Assembly (NCBI GenBank): GCA_030427205.1
Contig: JAUHXC010000046.1
Span: forward strand, 1-64,000
DNA length: 64,000 nucleotides
Reading direction: 5' to 3'
DNA from: a bacterium
Lineage (GTDB): Bacteria; Myxococcota_A; Bradymonadia; UBA7976; UBA1532
Part shown: one piece after another, positions 1 to 7,610 of the stretch
How positions within the stretch are numbered: the first letter of the stretch is position 1
Layout: each line of letters starts with the position of its first letter
The notes under the pieces: model-generated
Database searches by the model: none
Told to the model about the DNA's origin: nothing
What the model saw: only the letters and a program-made list of their open reading frames with translations
Program-made: the position numbers and the translations under genes

Positions 1-4
1 GCCC

Positions 5-41
5 CGAGACGGGGGTAGGCGCACTCGTGCGCCCTGTCTCG
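5..41 (-). terminator. hairpin just downstream of the nidogen-like gene
   Basis: An outer stem pairs CGAGAC (5-10) with GTCTCG (36-41). An inner stem pairs GGCGCA (18-23) with TGCGCC (28-33) around a CTCG loop. It begins 7 bp after the stop codon of the leftward gene at 48-758. No clear T-tract follows, so this is a plausible transcription end or 3' stabilising hairpin rather than a textbook intrinsic terminator. Confidence 0.4.
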
Positions 42-47
42 CCGAAA

Positions 48-758
48 TCAGCCGAGAATCTCGAACTCGGTTCCGCTCAAACCGGCTGCGGCCCGAGCGC
101 CTGATCCGGTTCTTACGACGGCCTCAAGCTTGGCGCGACCGCGGAGGCGCTCGCCTTCGAGGTCCGGGAGCAGTTCGAACGACGCGAGAACGTCGCCCCG
201 TTCCTGCAATCGGAAGCCCACCCGGGGCTCGACGGTCAGCGTCTCGACCGGCAGCGTCTCGTACCGGAACTCCAATCGCTGGACGACTGCCTCGGCGTTC
301 CAGCCCAGGGTCACGCTGAACGTCGCTGTCTGGTTCAGGTCCCCGCAGTCCACGAGCGGGATGTCTCGCCAGACGAGCGTCAGGCTGTCCTCACCGTCCA
401 GCCGGCGGACCACTCCTGCGGGGCGCCCTTGGCATGCGTCGATATCGAGCGTTGCCCAGAACGGGGCCACCACCGACGCCATGAGCACCTCATCCAGCGG
501 TCTCGGTTCCGCTGCATCGAACCCATCCCCGTTGATGACCATCATGCCGGTCGCGTGGACCTCGAGGTGAACGATGGGCTGACCCCCGAGCGACAGGTTG
601 CCAGGCAGCACGTCGTCATCCTCGACGTTCAAGATCCACGGGGAGCGCGTGAACTCCCCATCCGCATCGATCGAGAGCGGCACGCCCCCTTCAGGCACTG
701 GCGCAGCGTAAAGCGGGGTGTGCGAGAGAAGAATGGTCATGGCGAGGAGCGTGCGCAT
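48..758 (-). CDS. exported nidogen-like domain protein
   Basis: A 236-residue protein with an N-terminal Sec signal (MRTLLAMTILLSHTPLYAAP) and no membrane segment afterwards, so it is probably periplasmic or secreted. The segment VVAPFWATLDID followed by a VVRRLDGEDSLTLVW strand, a NQTATFSVTLGW strand and a RLEFRYETL strand follows the order of strands seen in NIDO (nidogen extracellular) domains. There, a 'PFWAD' motif is followed by a mis-assigned-looking W and an 'N-F-Q' strand. Only two cysteines, C109 and C138 by my count, are present in the mature protein, and they could pair. It stands alone, with a hairpin after its stop and about 480 bp of non-coding DNA before its start. The family assignment is by eye and tentative; no enzymatic residues are evident. 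Confidence 0.6.
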   Translation of the reverse strand: MRTLLAMTILLSHTPLYAAPVPEGGVPLSIDADGEFTRSPWILNVEDDDVLPGNLSLGGQPIVHLEVHATGMMVINGDGFDAAEPRPLDEVLMASVVAPFWATLDIDACQGRPAGVVRRLDGEDSLTLVWRDIPLVDCGDLNQTATFSVTLGWNAEAVVQRLEFRYETLPVETLTVEPRVGFRLQERGDVLASFELLPDLEGERLRGRAKLEAVVRTGSGARAAAGLSGTEFEILG

Positions 759-1236
759 GTCGGTTGCCCTTGATCAAGCGAATCTACCCAGGTTGGACGT
801 GTTCAGGTCTGATGAACCGCACAGAATGTCCTTGACATCGAGATTACCAGCACCGGCCGGGACTTCTAAGCGGGCTCGAAGCCTGCGCGGGCCTTCAAAG
901 CCTGCGCGGGCCTTCAAAGCCTGCGCGGGCCTTCAAAGCCTGCGCGGGCCTTCAAAGCCTGCGCGGGCCTTCAGAGCCGACTCGTGCTCCTGCCGCACGC
1001 TGGTGGGATGTCGACAGGCCGGCCTGGGGCAGGGCGACGAGATTTCTGCGCAGCCGCCATCAAGCCCGTTCACGCACGGAAGCATCGGCAGGGGAGGGTC
1101 GCTGAACGCCGACGATTGGACGTCGAGAGGGGGCTGGCCAGCTGCTACGCATGCGGCCGCCCCCGCTGCGGCTTGGCCGACCACGAGTATCCCCTCGGGT
1201 GCCGGGCTGCAGCCCGAAGGAGGTGTCGGCGCGTGG
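759..1236. other. intergenic region with a 19-bp tandem repeat
   Basis: No convincing gene is seen. The region lies between the start of the nidogen-like gene and the end of the putative immunity gene, and holds the tandem repeat at 881-975. A leftward reading frame at 933-1244 overlaps the immunity gene end and terminates inside the repeat; I do not accept it as a gene. Confidence 0.5.
881..975. repeat. five tandem copies of a 19-bp unit
   Basis: The unit GCCTGCGCGGGCCTTCAAA is repeated at 881, 900, 919, 938 and 957. The first four copies are identical and the last ends in TTCAGA instead of TTCAAA. The near identity implies recent slippage or recombination, as in a VNTR. It is not flanked by an obvious protein gene in the same orientation. 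Confidence 0.95.
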
Positions 1237-1740
1237 CTACTCATTCAGGAGCGGGATGTCGATCCTCTCTCCGTCAGGTCCATACAGTCCGCGACCACGG
1301 CCAAAGGGCAGCGGTGTCAGGGCGATGATCAGCCCTCCGGCCAGCGTACCGATCACCTCCGCCACGTGCTCGAAGCGCTGCACATCCGATGCGCCATACT
1401 GCCCGTTGAGCGTGAGGCCGTAGGTATGGCCGGCACGGCGCCAACCGTCGATGATCTCGACGAGGTGCGACGCATCTCCGAAGTCTTCGAGGTAGGTCTG
1501 CTCGTCCATCTCGCCGGGGTGATTGCGCGACACGTCGAACCCCGGCCCGTCGCCGTCGGCGAAGTGCATGCTGTAGTGCGCGTCGAGCACGAACGGAGAG
1601 GTATTGGCGGGCGACTCGCCCGTGCCGAGCCGCCGGAACTTCGGGGCGGGGCTGTTATAGCGCTGCCGCCAAGTCCTGGCGAACTCAGCGGGGCTGATCA
1701 CGTCTCGGCGAGTCGAGAGCACTTCCAGATCGAGGCCCAT
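1237..1740 (-). CDS. putative immunity protein of the adjacent toxin
   Basis: A 167-residue soluble protein with no signal peptide, starting 3 bp after the stop of the toxin-like gene. Its Shine-Dalgarno sequence GAGGAG overlaps the toxin stop codon, so the two are very likely translated together. It contains an acidic, aromatic-rich centre (DAHYSMHFADGDGPGFD) and a C-terminal stretch, GTLAGGLIIALTP, that could be a buried helix. I do not recognise the family. The immunity role is inferred from position (small gene directly after a polymorphic-toxin-like C-terminus) and size. It could instead be a chaperone or adaptor for loading the toxin. If the toxin belongs to an extracellular contractile injection system, an immunity gene would not be obligatory. 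Confidence 0.5.
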   Translation of the reverse strand: MGLDLEVLSTRRDVISPAEFARTWRQRYNSPAPKFRRLGTGESPANTSPFVLDAHYSMHFADGDGPGFDVSRNHPGEMDEQTYLEDFGDASHLVEIIDGWRRAGHTYGLTLNGQYGASDVQRFEHVAEVIGTLAGGLIIALTPLPFGRGRGLYGPDGERIDIPLLNE

Positions 1741-1743
1741 GCT

Positions 1744-3624
1744 CTACTCCTCGGTCTCGGCATCATTGCTGAGAACAGCACCGGTTCGACCCAGCGGGAG
1801 AGGGAAGGGGACCGGCGATGGCGAGCCGATCGCGAAGACGCCATCGGCGCACTCGAAGACGATGCGGCTGAAGACGCCCTCCGATGGAATACGGGCCGCG
1901 GGCCCACCTTCTACGAAGGCACGGACCTCCGCGACCTTCCACTGCCGGACGGTCACGAACAGCACGCCGTTCTCGTGACCCATCGCCTCAGCCTTCTTGG
2001 CGTTCCGGCTGATCCGCTTGACCATGTTGGCCTTGCGACCGACGGTCGACATGTCCTTCAGCGAGAAGGGTATGGCCCGGCCCCCGCCTGGCGGATGCCA
2101 GAAGCCTTCGACACCCTGGCTGTTGTTGCCGAGCCACTCGATTCGCCCGCCGCCGCCTTCCGACCGGCCCATGCGGTTCGCTTGAGCCATCTCGTGGGCC
2201 GCGTCCGGTCGCCCTTCATGTCGTGGTTGCCCGGGAGGACGGAGAGGGCCAGTGCCGCCCTTGTAGCTGTGGACCCGCTCCGACAACCAGTTGGTGAGCT
2301 GAAGCTCGCCCACGGTTTCGCCGAACTTCGTCTGCCTCAGGCGGCCCACCGCACGCACGATGCCCCACTGGGCGCCAAGCACGACCAGGGCTTCGACGGC
2401 GACGCCGAACAGTGTGCCGACGGCCTCGGCGAATTCGAGCGCGGCGGCTTCGATCTGCGCCTGATCGCCATTGGCCTTCAACGCAGTACCGAGGAAGGAT
2501 GTGAAGGCTGACCCCACGCGGGCGATGGACGAGCCGACCCATGCGATGAGGAAGCCCAGGCCCACCCACTCGAGGATGGCGAGCCCCAACTCGAAGCCGG
2601 CGGCCGCCATCGGCCCGGCTGCGAGGCCGCCGGTCAGGGCGCCGACCACGGCCCCACCCGCGGTGAGCGTGGCCAGCAGCGCGCCGCCACCCAGCAGGAT
2701 GAAGCCCAACGAGAGGAGCGCGTTCTTCAGTGCGGCCTCCGCATGGCGCGCGATGGCCTCGCCGATGAACCCTCGCGAGAGCTGGATCGCGGTGCGCATG
2801 TCGTCGAGCGCCTGCCCGACCCGCTCGATGCCCTCGGCCAGACCGACCGCGTTCGCCGCTTCGTAGCTGCGCGAGCCCGAGTTCACGATGCCTCGCAGTC
2901 CACGGGCGAATGCGAGGCTCGGGATCCAGATGAACTGGTTGGCGCGGAAGTAGACCTGCCGCCAGCCGTCCGTCGTGTCGGGCACCGGCACCCCGTTGAG
3001 GTGAGCCAGGACGTTGACGTAGAAGCGCAGATCCTGGCCCCAGTCGTCGGCATGCGGGCCGAAGTGCTGCTCGGCGATCGCGATCGCCGTCCCGGGCGTG
3101 CCTCCCTCCACCCGGTGCAAGGCCGCGTTCGGCTCGGGCAGGTTGGTGCGGACGTAGAGCGATGCGACGAAGCCTGCTTCGCCACTGGGCAGTGATACCC
3201 GATACCAGCCACCGGGCACGGCGCCGATCACTTGCAGCCGAGCATTGAACGGCAGCTCGGTGAGCACGTTGTCCTGCTCCGTGTCGGGGCTCGATCTCAG
3301 CCGGAGGCGTTGTCCACCGTCGTGGGCGACCAAGCCGACCCGGTTGACGGGCTGCTCCTCGGGTTGAGGTTGGTGCGGGTCGATGGTCGGCGGTGCCTCG
3401 GTCGACGCGCGCAGCTCGTCGGCCTGCGCATCACGCCCGAGTGCGGACATTGATGGCGGCATCGACATGAGCGCAGCGTTGTCGCCGGCCATACTGGCCT
3501 GCAACTCGGCAGACTGCCCATGCTGAGCGACATAGCTGGCCATCGATGGGTCGTAGCCGACGGCGGCATCTGATTGCCCGAATGGGTCGACGCCAGGAGC
3601 GCGGGTCGTGTCGTACTCGCTCAT
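1744..3624 (-). CDS. polymorphic-toxin-like protein: SH3b, LysM-like, hydrophobic region, C-terminal putative toxin domain
   Basis: A 626-residue protein. The start is chosen at the ATG at 3624 because GAGGAG lies 9 nt upstream; a longer reading frame to 3759 has no ribosome site. Residues 1-93 are a polar Pro-rich leader without a signal peptide. Residues 95-165 look like a bacterial SH3 domain (LRLRSSPDT, GWYRVSLPSGEAGFV). Residues 169-243 form a LysM-like module ending in IWIPSLAFARGL. Residues 300-375 hold Gly/Ala-rich hydrophobic helices. Residues 490-600 form a distinct soluble domain with GFWHPPGGG, IPFSLKDM and FECADGVFAIG. The architecture, conserved delivery region followed by a helical hydrophobic segment and a small C-terminal domain, is that of polymorphic or contractile-system toxins. 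The C-terminal activity is unknown; a nuclease fold is one possibility. Confidence 0.6.
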   Translation of the reverse strand: MSEYDTTRAPGVDPFGQSDAAVGYDPSMASYVAQHGQSAELQASMAGDNAALMSMPPSMSALGRDAQADELRASTEAPPTIDPHQPQPEEQPVNRVGLVAHDGGQRLRLRSSPDTEQDNVLTELPFNARLQVIGAVPGGWYRVSLPSGEAGFVASLYVRTNLPEPNAALHRVEGGTPGTAIAIAEQHFGPHADDWGQDLRFYVNVLAHLNGVPVPDTTDGWRQVYFRANQFIWIPSLAFARGLRGIVNSGSRSYEAANAVGLAEGIERVGQALDDMRTAIQLSRGFIGEAIARHAEAALKNALLSLGFILLGGGALLATLTAGGAVVGALTGGLAAGPMAAAGFELGLAILEWVGLGFLIAWVGSSIARVGSAFTSFLGTALKANGDQAQIEAAALEFAEAVGTLFGVAVEALVVLGAQWGIVRAVGRLRQTKFGETVGELQLTNWLSERVHSYKGGTGPLRPPGQPRHEGRPDAAHEMAQANRMGRSEGGGGRIEWLGNNSQGVEGFWHPPGGGRAIPFSLKDMSTVGRKANMVKRISRNAKKAEAMGHENGVLFVTVRQWKVAEVRAFVEGGPAARIPSEGVFSRIVFECADGVFAIGSPSPVPFPLPLGRTGAVLSNDAETEE

Positions 3625-4122
3625 GCCCCGATGCTCCTCGGCCCACACGAAATGATGCGTGACGCGTGTTCCTGCACATGCCCTCCGCAATGCCGACAAG
3701 CAACGATAGCGAGATTTTGATTGGTCGTCGACCGGCGTCCGCCTTCGCGGTTGCAGCAAAACTCAAGCACACTCTGTGCCAATGTGTTGACGCTTTCGCG
3801 CGACACCCGTATTCGACTGATTCTATGTACGAATATGTTGCGACAGAATGTGTAGGCTTATGTGCGCAAACGCCGATTTCGGCCAAAATCTTGTGACCGG
3901 TCGTGTGACCACCGCCCGCCCGAAAGCCCCGCGCCGCGGGCCTCTCAGCCAATCCAAGTTGTGACCGGTATATGCGGCACGGGAATGGCGCTCGGCGCTC
4001 GTGCGGTAAGCCCTCGGCAAACCCCAGCAGACTGGCGGGATACCGAAAGCGGAGGTCCGCATGGCTTCAGGGCGCTGGTTCCCGCGGGCTCGGGCCGCTG
4101 AGGTATCCGCACGGGCCTCGGC
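3625..4122. other. intergenic region upstream of the toxin gene, AT-richer than surroundings
   Basis: No gene is seen. Positions 3660-3900 are clearly richer in A and T than the rest of the window. A sigma70-like pair TTGACG (3787-3792), 17-bp spacer, TATTCG (3810-3815) points rightward, where no gene follows for about 850 bp, so its meaning is unclear. An 11-bp direct repeat lies at 3891 and 3959. A GTAAGC at 4006-4011, about 112 bp beyond the IS66 transposase relic's stop, resembles the GTAAGCG tip of IS66 terminal repeats, which would place the old element end here. Confidence 0.35.
3891..3969. repeat. 11-bp direct repeat TTGTGACCGGT, two copies
   Basis: Identical TTGTGACCGGT is found at 3891-3901 and 3959-3969, 68 bp apart. 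A shorter GTGTGACC at 3903-3910 lies just after the first copy. They could be operator half-sites upstream of the toxin gene or remnants of the neighbouring mobile element. No inverted symmetry is evident. Confidence 0.5.
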
Positions 4123-4314
4123 CTAGCGGTGCGGCAGCAGTTCGCCCATCTTCGCTTTGGGCCACCCCCTGGACAGCTTGACGAGCACGTCGGAGATATA
4201 CGCCTGCGGGTCGAACCCGGCGAGGTGGCAGGTGCAGATGATGCTGTACATGACCGCCGCCCGTCGGGAGCCGGCGAACAGCGAGTTGTTGCGGTGAGCG
4301 TGGGCGTCCCGGAG
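4123..4314 (-). pseudogene. IS66-family transposase, C-terminal remnant
   Basis: Read leftward, the DNA encodes about 60 residues ending in a TAG at 4125-4123. It contains HRNNSLFAGSRRAAVMYSII, then TCHLAGFDPQAYISDVL and MGELLPHR before the stop. This is the order found at the end of IS66 TnpC: an N-x-LFAGS motif, a Y-S-I helix, 'L-x-G-(V/F)-D-P-x-Y(L/I)' and a terminal 'ELLPWR'-like tail. The catalytic core, the N-terminal domains and the accessory genes tnpA/tnpB are absent, and upstream sequence in this frame is not transposase-like, so it is a decayed fragment. Confidence 0.8.
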
Positions 4315-4666
4315 ATGGTGACCGGGATCGCCCGGTGGGACGCGAGCGGCTACTTCGGGATGGTCGGGCGCTCAGGTGGGAGCGCTACTCGGGATGGGAC
4401 TCCGCTGGGCGCTGGTATTGACCGATTGATGGACGGGGCGGGCGCAAGCCCTGGGGCCAGCGATCGGCCGCCTTCGCTGCTCACGCCCGTTGGTCCGCGC
4501 AGCGCAGCAACTCGATCAGCATCTCCCCCCAATTGCGGTGAGCGAGGTCGGGTCCCCATTGATCATCGCGGCCCGTCGGTGTCTTCTGTCGTGGGACGCC
4601 GGGCCGGCGCGCGGCCGGGAGCGCCCACCCGCGAAGCCCGGCCGCCCGACGCGCAGGAGGTATCCG
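4315..4666. other. intergenic region before rtcB
   Basis: I see no gene, repeat or RNA here. Its right end supplies the strong ribosome site AGGAGG (4656-4661) of rtcB. The stretch beside the IS66 relic may be further decayed insertion-element DNA, but nothing recognisable remains. Confidence 0.4.
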
Positions 4667-6073
4667 ATGAGCTACAAGTTCAGGGTCGAGACCCACAGCC
4701 CGGGGCATCGGGTCTTGCCCAAGACCGGCGAGATGAAGGCGCCGGTGCATGCCTGGCTCGACGACGCGCTCTTCGAGGCCACCGACGAGGCCCTCTGGCG
4801 TCAGGCGGCGACGGCCGCTGCGCAGCCGGGCGTCAAGGCGATCCATCTCATGCCCGATACCCATCTGGGATATGGCATCCCGGTGGGTGGGGTGGTGGTC
4901 ACCGACGATGTCTTGATCCAGGCCGGCAGCGGCTATGACATCTCCTGCGGTGTGATCTATCTCGAGGTGCCGGGTTTGCACGCGAGCGACATCGCCGATC
5001 CCGCGAAGCGCAAGCGATGGGTCGACGCGGTGGAGCTGAGGGTGGCGACCGGGCTCGGCGATCACCGCCCGCCCGCGGCGCGGGATGTCTCGTACAAGCA
5101 GGTGCAGCAGATCTTCCGCTATGGCGCGCAGGCGCTGGGGGTGCCTTCCGAGCTGTGCGAGCGACACTACATCGACGTGGATGAGGCGTGCTTCGACGAG
5201 CGGCGGGTGCCGCGGGCGCAGCAGCGGGCGACGCCGCAGCTCGGCAGCGTGGGCGGGGGCAATCACTTCATCGAGATGCAGGTCGATCGCGACTCGGGCG
5301 CGGTCTGGATCATGGTGCATTGCGGCAGCCGGGGCTTCGGCTGGCAGACGGCGAATCACTTCTTCTACGCCGGCGCCGAGCTGCGCGGGCTGCCCAAGAA
5401 ACGGCGTGAGGAGAGCTGGCTCTACCGCGACGAGCCGCTGGGTCGGGCGTATTGGGCCCATCACAACGCGGCGGCGAATTATGCCATCGCCAATCGGCAT
5501 ACGATCGTCGACGGGGTGCGTGATGCTACCCGGGCGGTCTATCAGACCGATGTCGATGTCTATTACGAGATCAGCCACAACCTCGTGCAGGAAGAGACCC
5601 TGTTGCTGCCCGATGGCAGCACCGAGCGCGGCTTCGTGCATCGCAAGGGCGCGACGCGCGCGTTTCCGGCGGGGCACCCCGACCTGGCCGATACCCGCTG
5701 GGCGGAGACCGGGCATCCGTGTCTGGTGCCGGGCTCGATGCTGTCCGGGGCGGCCATCTTGTTCCCCGAGGCGGGGGCGGCGCGCTCGGCGTGCTCGGTA
5801 AACCACGGATCGGGGCGGGTCATGGCCCGCGGCGAGGCCCGACGCGAGTTGGCGGTCATGCACGACGAGATCGACCACGAGATGCGCACGATCCGGCGCA
5901 CGCTGGGTGGCGTGGTGGTCGAAGGCATCGTCGGCAATACCGAACGCACCCCGCTCGACGAGTGCGGGCATGTCTACAAGGACCTCGACGCCGTCCTGAC
6001 CGTGCTCGAGAGCGAGGGCATCGCCCGGGTGGCTCACCGGCTGTATCCGGTGGCCAACATCAAGGGGGTCTGA
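4667..6073 (+). CDS. rtcB: RNA-splicing ligase RtcB
   Basis: A 468-residue cytoplasmic enzyme that joins RNA 2',3'-cyclic phosphate (or 3'-phosphate) to 5'-OH ends using GTP and Mn2+, in tRNA or stress-related RNA repair. The family signatures are present in order: MPDTHLGYGIPVGGV (62-76), GYDISCG with the metal-binding D91 and C94, GSVGGGNHFIE with H200, VHCGSRGFG with H218, EISHN, VHRKGATRAFPAG, and SVNHGSGRVMAR carrying the His that is guanylylated in characterised RtcB. Length is normal for the family. The start is set by AGGAGG 5 nt upstream of the ATG. No rtcA, rtcR or archease gene is adjacent, and the next gene converges on it only 9 bp away, so it is monocistronic. Confidence 0.95.
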   Translation: MSYKFRVETHSPGHRVLPKTGEMKAPVHAWLDDALFEATDEALWRQAATAAAQPGVKAIHLMPDTHLGYGIPVGGVVVTDDVLIQAGSGYDISCGVIYLEVPGLHASDIADPAKRKRWVDAVELRVATGLGDHRPPAARDVSYKQVQQIFRYGAQALGVPSELCERHYIDVDEACFDERRVPRAQQRATPQLGSVGGGNHFIEMQVDRDSGAVWIMVHCGSRGFGWQTANHFFYAGAELRGLPKKRREESWLYRDEPLGRAYWAHHNAAANYAIANRHTIVDGVRDATRAVYQTDVDVYYEISHNLVQEETLLLPDGSTERGFVHRKGATRAFPAGHPDLADTRWAETGHPCLVPGSMLSGAAILFPEAGAARSACSVNHGSGRVMARGEARRELAVMHDEIDHEMRTIRRTLGGVVVEGIVGNTERTPLDECGHVYKDLDAVLTVLESEGIARVAHRLYPVANIKGV

Positions 6074-6082
6074 GCCCCGCCG

Positions 6083-7516
6083 TCAGCGACCGTTGCCGGC
6101 GTCGATCGAGCCGCCGTCGGGTGCCATCACACCGGCGTCGGCGGGCTCCGACGGACCGCCGTCGAGCGGCTCCTCGCCGTCGTCGATCTCCAGCGGCGCC
6201 GGCACGCTGTCGAGGGCGAGCCGTACGCCGCGGGTCGCGCTGCGCAGCGTCGGCGCCGAGCGGTGGCGGGCGGCGCTGCGGCAGCGGGCCGGATCGGCGC
6301 TCCACGAGCCGCCGCGGGCGATGCGCTCGGGGCCCTGCGGGGTCACCGGATCGGTCCGGGTCTCGGGCGGATCGGGGTAGGCCGCCGGCGCGTCGAGGAC
6401 CCATTCTTCGACGTTGCCGTGCACGTCGCGCAGCCCGAGCGCGTTGGCCACGTCCCTGTCGACGAAGGCGCGGGTGCGACCCTCGGCGTTGCCTCGGAAG
6501 ACGTCTGCGATCGAGAGGGCGTCGGTATCGTCGCCGGTCCAATAGCGGCTGTTGGTGCCGCCGCGAGCCGCCCGCTCCCATTCGGCTTCGGTGGGCAGGC
6601 GGTAGCCATCGCATCCGTCGACGATGCCCACGCGCTGGCAGGTGAAGTCGCCCTCGCATTCGGGGGTGTCCCGGTCGCAGCCGCCGAAGGGCTCGCCCGC
6701 GCACTCGAACAGGGTATGACATGCGCGGCGGCCGTCGATCTCGGACGCCCGGTTGGCGAGCCAGAGCGCGTCGAACCAGCTGATCCGTTCGAGCGGACAT
6801 CGGCCCTCTTCGGCGTCGCGGCAGGGGCCGCCGCTCGCGGAGGTCGAGAACCAGGCGGGGTTCATCGGCGCGCGCCCGCTCGACGGGAGCTGCCAGCGGC
6901 CCTGGGTGGTCTCGACGGCCGAGATGAGATAGGGCCGCTCGAAGCGCACGGTATGCTGCGGCTGCTCGTCGGCGGCGGCGGCGGGATCCTGGTCGGAGCT
7001 GCCCATGGTGAACTGCCCCGGTGGCACGCAGACGAACCCGGGCGGCACGATCGTGCGATCCGGGCAGCCATTGCATGGTGGAGCGTTCCGGCTGCCATCA
7101 CACCACGTGCAGCGGCTGGCCTGGGCTTCGTCGATCTCGCCGTCGCAGTCGTTGTCGAGGCCGTCGCAGGTGGTCTCGACCGGTTCGAAGCGATCGATGA
7201 TGGTCACGACCGCGCCCTGCACGCAGCGCACGACCCGTGGCCGACAGGGCGCGTCCTGAGAGGCGTTGTCGCTCGGGCTGGGCAGGTCGGCGTCCTCGTC
7301 GATCAGGCCGTCCTCGTCGTCGTCCAGGCCGTTGCACAGCTCGAGCGGCAGCCCGGCGTCGTCCCCGTCGGCCACGTCCAGCGGGCGGGCCATGTCGGTG
7401 GCGAGGTCGGTGGTCCCGGAGAACGGGGGCAGGGCACCGGGGCTTTCGATGCATGCCGGCCCGAGGCCCACCAGCAACACCGCCACAGCTGCCCGCATCA
7501 TCGAAGTCGTCCGCAT
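6083..7516 (-). CDS. lipoprotein with MopE-type motifs and a formylglycine-generating-enzyme fold, probably not catalytic
   Basis: A 477-residue protein from the ATG at 7516 (MRTTSMMRAAVAVLLVGLGP, then AC), with a weak lipobox, so probably membrane-anchored. Two MopE/'putative metal-binding' motifs follow: CNGLDDDEDGLIDED and CDGLDNDCDGEIDE. The C-terminal 300 residues are a FGE-sulfatase (SUMF1-type) domain: FVCVPPGQFTMGS, ISWFDALWLANR, YRLPTEAEWERAARGG, GLRDVHGNVEEWV and RGGSWSADPARCRSAARH. In catalytic FGE two cysteines near the 'GGS...YRCAARS' end bind copper. Here that segment has only one Cys, in the structural position, so formylglycine synthesis is unlikely; a binding role is inferred. 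An Asp/Pro/Gly-rich tail follows. The gene is divergent from the GH31 gene, with 94 bp between. Confidence 0.8.
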   Translation of the reverse strand: MRTTSMMRAAVAVLLVGLGPACIESPGALPPFSGTTDLATDMARPLDVADGDDAGLPLELCNGLDDDEDGLIDEDADLPSPSDNASQDAPCRPRVVRCVQGAVVTIIDRFEPVETTCDGLDNDCDGEIDEAQASRCTWCDGSRNAPPCNGCPDRTIVPPGFVCVPPGQFTMGSSDQDPAAAADEQPQHTVRFERPYLISAVETTQGRWQLPSSGRAPMNPAWFSTSASGGPCRDAEEGRCPLERISWFDALWLANRASEIDGRRACHTLFECAGEPFGGCDRDTPECEGDFTCQRVGIVDGCDGYRLPTEAEWERAARGGTNSRYWTGDDTDALSIADVFRGNAEGRTRAFVDRDVANALGLRDVHGNVEEWVLDAPAAYPDPPETRTDPVTPQGPERIARGGSWSADPARCRSAARHRSAPTLRSATRGVRLALDSVPAPLEIDDGEEPLDGGPSEPADAGVMAPDGGSIDAGNGR

Positions 7517-7610
7517 GGGATCGAGTCTGCCGGAAGCGCGCCTCGCGAACCAGCGCAGATCATCGCGGTGCATGCAGCCCCGTCGCGCCCGCTGGGGTAT
7601 CATCCGCGGC

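Noticed and set aside
881..975. Possible CRISPR array
   Set aside because: The 19-bp units are directly contiguous with no spacers, so this is a plain tandem repeat.
933..1244. A leftward 103-codon frame after the immunity gene
   Set aside because: There is no ribosome site, the composition looks random, and it ends only because of a stop inside the 19-bp repeat.
718..2511. A rightward 597-codon frame across the nidogen-like gene start, the intergenic repeat and the immunity gene
   Set aside because: It is antisense to two better-supported genes and has no recognisable domains.
3787..3815. Rightward promoter TTGACG-17-TATTCG
   Set aside because: There is no gene or RNA structure downstream in that direction before the IS66 relic, so I do not call it a functional promoter.
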